This document shows, piece after piece, positions 6,803 to 10,331 of a stretch of 10,331 nucleotides of DNA. The stretch spans positions 1-10,331 of the forward strand of contig JAHHSM010000060.1 of NCBI GenBank assembly GCA_020025175.1. Direction: 5' to 3'. Below the pieces are notes generated by a model that did not search any database, was not told where the DNA came from, and saw only the letters and a list, made by a program, of their open reading frames with translations. This stretch comes from Oscillospiraceae bacterium (GTDB taxonomy: Bacteria; Bacillota; Clostridia; Oscillospirales; Oscillospiraceae). Each line of letters begins with the position of its first letter. Positions within the stretch are counted from its first letter, which is position 1. Made by a program: the position numbers and the translations under genes.

Positions 6803-7321
6803 TCATGTTATGTTTTCCATAGATTTATTGGCTTTTTTGTAAATGTTTAAAAGAGATTTGCCAAATGCGTTTGCAGCATGTTTTTTGCCGCCGACTTCAA
6901 CAGCAGCGAGACGCAGATCGATCGTACCGGATGCGGGCTTTTTAAATTTTTGATAGTACTTGGTTTTCTTTAGCTTTAAAGCGGCATCCGGCGTGATGGT
7001 ATCGCACAGAAAAAGCACTGAAATCAGGGAAAACTGATGATTGGGATTGGGGTCTACACGGGCAATTCCGTTGTCAAGGGCTTCGTGATAATACTGTTCA
7101 AAAAGTGGTTCGGTAAGTTCGGGCAGGGAATAAATATAAACGAAATCATCGCTTTCAACCATTCCTGCGTTGGCGAGGGAAAGAAATTTTCGTTCGCTGA
7201 TCAAATGCATAAAAGCGGTGGCGGCAAGGGGGGAAGACGCGCTGTCGTAAGAGGTGCAGAGATAAGGTTCCTGATAGTGAAGCAATAATTTCTCGACTGC
7301 TGTTTGACGAGTATGATTCAT
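6803..7321 (-). CDS. Conserved protein of unknown function, DUF8052-like
   Basis: The 172-residue product has no signal peptide, membrane helix or catalytic motif that I recognise. From about residue 85 it has the pattern VDPNPNHQFSLISVLFLCD (89-107), then KYYQKFKKP and TIDLRLAAVEV (133-143), ending with NAFGKSLLNIYKK (151-163). From memory this resembles the C-terminal part of the Firmicutes family DUF8052, of unknown function; that link is tentative. The start ATG has AAGGAG 7 nt upstream. It has a strong promoter (TTGACA, 17 nt, TATCAT) at 7358-7386 divergent from uvrB, and a strong terminator, so it forms a single-gene unit that is probably well expressed. Confidence 0.7.
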   Translation of the reverse strand: MNHTRQTAVEKLLLHYQEPYLCTSYDSASSPLAATAFMHLISERKFLSLANAGMVESDDFVYIYSLPELTEPLFEQYYHEALDNGIARVDPNPNHQFSLISVLFLCDTITPDAALKLKKTKYYQKFKKPASGTIDLRLAAVEVGGKKHAANAFGKSLLNIYKKANKSMENIT

Positions 7322-7357
7322 AGTGATACTCCTTGGTAAACTGCTGTAATAAAGTCT

Positions 7358-7386
7358 ATGATAAAGGCTGCTTTTAAAATTGTCAA
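7358..7386 (-). promoter_or_regulatory. Strong sigma-A-type promoter of the 172-residue gene
   Basis: The minus strand has a consensus -35 TTGACA (7386-7381), a 17-nt spacer and TATCAT (7363-7358), five of six matches to the -10 consensus. The leader would be about 30 nt. Confidence 0.8.
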
Positions 7387-7428
7387 TATGATGGTGCGGA
7401 TCATTCCAAGTGAAAGAATAGGAATTGA

Positions 7429-7458
7429 TTGCATTTATTGTGGGGCGTGCGGTATAAT
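7429..7458 (+). promoter_or_regulatory. Putative uvrB promoter
   Basis: A consensus -10 TATAAT (7453-7458) is preceded by TTGCAT (7429-7434) with an 18-nt spacer. The leader would be about 30 nt and contains AGGAGG at 7483-7488, 7 nt before the uvrB ATG. Confidence 0.7.
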
Positions 7459-7495
7459 AAAAAACAAATTGATTCTGTGAACAGGAGGGGATGAA

Positions 7496-9469
7496 ATGCC
7501 GGAATTTAAGCTGGTGAGTCCTTATGATGCGGCGGGAGATCAGCCGCAGGCAATTGACAAATTAAGCCAAGGCGTGCAGTGGGGACTTCACGAACAGACG
7601 CTGCTGGGCGTAACAGGCAGTGGCAAAACATTTACTATGGCAAAAATCATTGAAAAATTGCAGCGTCCTACCCTGGTTCTAGCACATAATAAAACGTTGG
7701 CGGCGCAGTTGTGTGCAGAGTTTAAGGAGTTTTTTCCTGACAATGCTGTGGAGTATTTTGTGTCCTATTACGACTATTATCAGCCGGAAGCTTATATTCC
7801 GCATACGGATACCTATATAGAAAAGGATGCATCGACCAACGATGAAATTGACCGCCTGCGTTTGTCGGCGACCTGTGCGCTCTTGGAGCGCAGGGATGTT
7901 ATCGTTGTGTCTTCCGTTTCCTGTATTTACGGTTTGGGCGAGCCGGAGGATTTTGCGCAGATGATGATTTCCATTCGTGTGGGGAACACGTTGGATCGCG
8001 ATGAATTTTTGCGGAAACTGGTGGAAATTCGCTACGAGCGCAACGATATTGCATTTGAGCGCAATATGTTCCGTGTGCGTGGGGATACCGTCGAAGTATT
8101 CCCGGCCTATTGGAAAGACAGTGCTATTCGTGTGGAATTTTTTGGGGATGAAATTGATCGAATCAGTGAAATCAATGCTGTTACAGGCAGTGTTATTCGT
8201 AATCTGACCCATGTACCGATCTGGCCTGCAACCCATTATGTGACACCAAAGGATAAGATGGAAGCAGGTATTGAACGCATTTACAAAGAACTGGATGAGC
8301 AGACTGCATACTTTAAAGAACACAATCAGCTGGTGGAAGAGCAGCGTATCAGACAACGTGTGTTATATGATATTGAGATGATGCAGGAGCTTGGCTATTG
8401 TTCCGGTATTGAAAATTATTCGCGTGTGATTGAGGGCCGTCCAGTGGGATCGCCGCCACATACACTGATTGACTATTTTCCGGATGATTTTATTTTGTTT
8501 GTGGACGAAAGCCATGTCACACTGCCGCAGGTGCGTGCGATGTATAATGGTGATCGTGCAAGGAAGGACAGTTTGGTAAAATATGGTTTCCGCTTGCCCT
8601 GCGCCTATGATAACCGTCCGTTGAAGTTTGAAGAATTTGAGCAGCGCGTTAATCAGTGCATTTATGTTTCTGCAACGCCGGGACCCTATGAAAGAGAACG
8701 TTCCGGTCAGATTGTGGAACAGGTGATCCGCCCCACAGGTCTTCTGGATCCTGAGATCGAAGTGCGCCCTGTTTTGGGTCAAATTGATGACTTGATGCAC
8801 GAAATCGAAGGGCGTGCTGCAAAAAAAGAGCGTGTGCTGGTCACAACGCTGACCAAGAAAATGGCGGAGGATCTGACAGATTATCTTGCCGGCGCGGGAA
8901 TCCGTGTGCGCTACATGCACTCGGATGTGGGCACGATCGAGCGTATGGAGATCATCCGTGATTTGCGCATGGGAAAGTTTGATGTGTTGATCGGCATCAA
9001 CCTTTTACGCGAAGGACTGGATATGCCGGAAGTCAGCTTGGTTGCTATTTTGGACGCGGATAAGGAAGGGTTTTTGCGCAGCGAAACATCTTTAATTCAG
9101 ACCATTGGCCGTGCCGCAAGAAACGCAGAGGGCAAGGTCGTTATGTATGCAGATGAAATTACGCCGTCGATGCGCGCTGCTATAGATGAGACGCAGCGTC
9201 GACGCTGCTTGCAGGATGCCTTTAATCGCCAGCATGGAATCGTGCCGAAAACCATTGTGAAACCGGTGCATGATATTCTTGAAATCAGTGAGCCGGAAGA
9301 AAAGAACGGGAAGAAGCGCCGTGTCAAACTGACGGATAAACAGCGGCAGGAAGAGATTGAAAAACTGGAAAAGCAGATGCGGGAAGCATCTAAAATGCTG
9401 GAATTTGAATATGCGGCGGTATTGCGTGACCGCATTATTGAATTACGTGGGGAAGGAAAGAAAACATGA
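7496..9469 (+). CDS. uvrB: UvrABC excinuclease subunit B
   Basis: The 657-residue product is a full-length UvrB, the helicase-like subunit that receives damaged DNA from UvrA, verifies the lesion and recruits UvrC for incision in nucleotide excision repair. Visible features in order are the Walker A motif GVTGSGKT (38-45), the damage-probing beta-hairpin region with YYDYYQPEAYIP (91-102), the Walker B box DESH (337-340), helicase motif V ILREGLDMPE-like INLLREGLDMPE (501-512), motif VI QTIGRAARN (535-543), and a C-terminal UVR domain (about 614-651) that binds UvrC. The length is close to the usual 660-670. AGGAGG 7 nt upstream fixes the start. The stop codon overlaps the ATG of the next gene. 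uvrA, often adjacent in Firmicutes, is not here. Confidence 0.99.
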   Translation: MPEFKLVSPYDAAGDQPQAIDKLSQGVQWGLHEQTLLGVTGSGKTFTMAKIIEKLQRPTLVLAHNKTLAAQLCAEFKEFFPDNAVEYFVSYYDYYQPEAYIPHTDTYIEKDASTNDEIDRLRLSATCALLERRDVIVVSSVSCIYGLGEPEDFAQMMISIRVGNTLDRDEFLRKLVEIRYERNDIAFERNMFRVRGDTVEVFPAYWKDSAIRVEFFGDEIDRISEINAVTGSVIRNLTHVPIWPATHYVTPKDKMEAGIERIYKELDEQTAYFKEHNQLVEEQRIRQRVLYDIEMMQELGYCSGIENYSRVIEGRPVGSPPHTLIDYFPDDFILFVDESHVTLPQVRAMYNGDRARKDSLVKYGFRLPCAYDNRPLKFEEFEQRVNQCIYVSATPGPYERERSGQIVEQVIRPTGLLDPEIEVRPVLGQIDDLMHEIEGRAAKKERVLVTTLTKKMAEDLTDYLAGAGIRVRYMHSDVGTIERMEIIRDLRMGKFDVLIGINLLREGLDMPEVSLVAILDADKEGFLRSETSLIQTIGRAARNAEGKVVMYADEITPSMRAAIDETQRRRCLQDAFNRQHGIVPKTIVKPVHDILEISEPEEKNGKKRRVKLTDKQRQEEIEKLEKQMREASKMLEFEYAAVLRDRIIELRGEGKKT

Positions 9470-9657
9470 ATGGATTGCTGATGTTGGCTGTCTTTGTAGC
9501 ACTGCTGGGGTTTGTACTGCTGCTGAAGCCAGAGTTGATTTGGAATAAAATGCAGAAAGAAAAGGATGGACAGTTATCTGCGGGCTTTGCGGCCTTGCTT
9601 CGCCTGGGAGGAATCGGCGTGCTGGTGCTGTCTGTTGTCATTGCAGACATGGTGTAA
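9466..9657 (+). CDS. Small two-helix membrane protein, DUF6199-like
   Basis: A 63-residue protein with two hydrophobic helices (about 3-22 and 42-61) joined by a charged loop. The segment LLLKPELIWNKMQKEK followed by LLRLGGIGVLVLS resembles the small DUF6199-type membrane proteins, an assignment made from memory and tentative. Its ATG overlaps the uvrB TGA in an ATGA arrangement, with GGAAGG just upstream at 9451-9456, so it is translated with uvrB. Function is unknown. Coupling to uvrB is positional and does not by itself show a role in DNA repair. Confidence 0.75.
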   Translation: MNGLLMLAVFVALLGFVLLLKPELIWNKMQKEKDGQLSAGFAALLRLGGIGVLVLSVVIADMV

Positions 9658-9661
9658 AGAG

Positions 9662-10204
9662 ATGAAGGAGTATCATCGCTTTCGCGTGTTTTTTGCCTGG
9701 GAGTTTGAAAAAGAGGAAAAGTGGATCAATAAACTCTCTATGGAAAAGGGATTGCAGCTGAAATATGTTGGCTGCTGCCATTACGTTTTCCAACAAGGAG
9801 AGAAGGGGGAGTATCTTTATCGCTTGGAGCTGCTGCGCCGTACGGCAAAGGATGAAGCGGAAAAACAGTATTTGCGCACCATTGCTGCGCAGGAGGTTTG
9901 TCGCAACGGGGATTGGGGATATTACCGTATTCCGGCAGCGCACGGTCCTTTTGCGCAGTACGCGTGCTGTGACTCTAAATTAAAGTATCTGAAGCCTGTG
10001 TATAATCGGTATTTGATTTTTGGCGTTGCGGTTTACATTGCCCTTGCAATGGATATGACTGCATTCCTTGCGGAGAAAATGACACCGCTGTATGCGGCTG
10101 TTTTGTCTCTTTTGACGTTCATTGCATTGATTTTTACCATTGGCTTAACCTCTTTTTCTCGCGTGCTGAGACGACTTCAAAGGGGAGCTGAGGAAGAAAG
10201 GTAA
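9662..10204 (+). CDS. DUF2812 domain membrane protein
   Basis: The 180-residue product begins with a DUF2812-type domain: RFRVFFAWEFEKEEKWINKL (6-25), then a short beta region and GEKGEYLYRLELL (46-58), matching the family pattern of EEKWLN and GEYIYRLE. The C-terminal third has two membrane helices (about 117-136 and 143-163) and a basic tail. DUF2812 proteins are common in Firmicutes, often near PadR regulators, and have no defined function. No PadR gene is visible here. The ATG at 9662 lies 4 nt after the previous stop and has only a weak ribosome binding site, so expression probably depends on translational coupling. A longer frame from 9566 overlaps the upstream gene and lacks family resemblance. 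Confidence 0.8.
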   Translation: MKEYHRFRVFFAWEFEKEEKWINKLSMEKGLQLKYVGCCHYVFQQGEKGEYLYRLELLRRTAKDEAEKQYLRTIAAQEVCRNGDWGYYRIPAAHGPFAQYACCDSKLKYLKPVYNRYLIFGVAVYIALAMDMTAFLAEKMTPLYAAVLSLLTFIALIFTIGLTSFSRVLRRLQRGAEEER

Positions 10205-10205
10205 T

Positions 10206-10246
10206 TATGCTGGATGGCATCAAAGTTTTAGTTATGCCATAGCATA
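10206..10246. repeat. Imperfect stem-loop after the DUF2812 gene
   Basis: TATGCT and TGGCAT (10206-10220) can pair with ATGCCA and AGCATA (10234-10246), with a small internal loop and a 13-nt terminal loop. No T tract follows, so it is not a standard terminator. It begins two bases after the DUF2812 stop and could protect the 3' end of the transcript. Confidence 0.45.
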
Positions 10247-10293
10247 GATGACAGGGCTGCAACGCATCAGTGTATCCTGCACTGGCATACGCT

Positions 10294-10331
10294 CTAAAAA
10301 AAGACACCTGCTGTTTATATAACAGCAGGTG
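10294..10331 (-). terminator. Terminator at the right edge, probably of a minus-strand gene outside the window
   Basis: A perfect 11-bp stem (10305-10315 with 10321-10331) with loop TATAT is followed on the minus strand by TCTTTTTTT. It is likely the terminator of a minus-strand gene beyond the window. Whether it also stops the uvrB operon depends on sequence past the edge. Confidence 0.75.

Noticed and set aside
7679..8920. Long antisense open frames within uvrB (about 7679-8356 and 8363-8920)
   Set aside because: They mirror the codon bias of uvrB, have no family resemblance and no ribosome binding sites of note.
1..10331. CRISPR arrays, tRNA or rRNA genes, insertion sequences, riboswitches
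   Set aside because: No regularly spaced direct repeats, cloverleaf-like sequences, transposase motifs or recognisable riboswitch cores were seen by eye.

Overview
The window looks like chromosomal DNA of a low-to-mid GC Firmicute, probably a gut-type Clostridia member. The evidence is strong AGGAGG-type ribosome binding sites, sigma-A-like promoters, many compact Rho-independent terminators, and a set of families typical of that group (DUF4317, DUF2812, a clostridial-type PAP2 protein, TelA). I saw no tRNA, rRNA, CRISPR array, transposase or phage gene.

Layout. At the left edge is the tail of an unknown plus-strand gene followed by a terminator. Next is a plus-strand pair, a SprT-like zinc metalloprotease overlapping a PAP2-family membrane phosphatase, closed by a bidirectional terminator. 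Five minus-strand genes follow (read right to left): a 172-residue protein of unknown function, a LysR-type regulator starting at TTG, a 513-residue protein with a LOTUS/OST-HTH-like N-terminus and a DUF3825-like C-terminus, a DUF4317 protein, and a TelA-family protein. Most are separated by hairpin terminators. The LysR and LOTUS-DUF3825 genes have no recognisable terminator between them and may share a transcript.

The 172-residue gene is divergent from uvrB, and both promoters lie in the same 174-bp gap. The plus-strand operon starting at uvrB (excision repair helicase) continues with a 63-residue two-helix membrane protein that overlaps the uvrB stop codon, then a DUF2812 membrane protein 4 nt later. 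uvrA is not next to uvrB here. A hairpin with a poly-A/poly-T flank closes the window and probably ends a minus-strand gene lying beyond it.

How the genes work together. Only uvrB has a role that can be stated firmly. The rest are housekeeping or stress-associated accessory genes (TelA, SprT-like, PAP2) and conserved proteins of unknown function. The most interesting item is the predicted RNA-binding LOTUS-DUF3825 protein beside a LysR regulator. I do not see clear evidence for a complete new multi-gene system.
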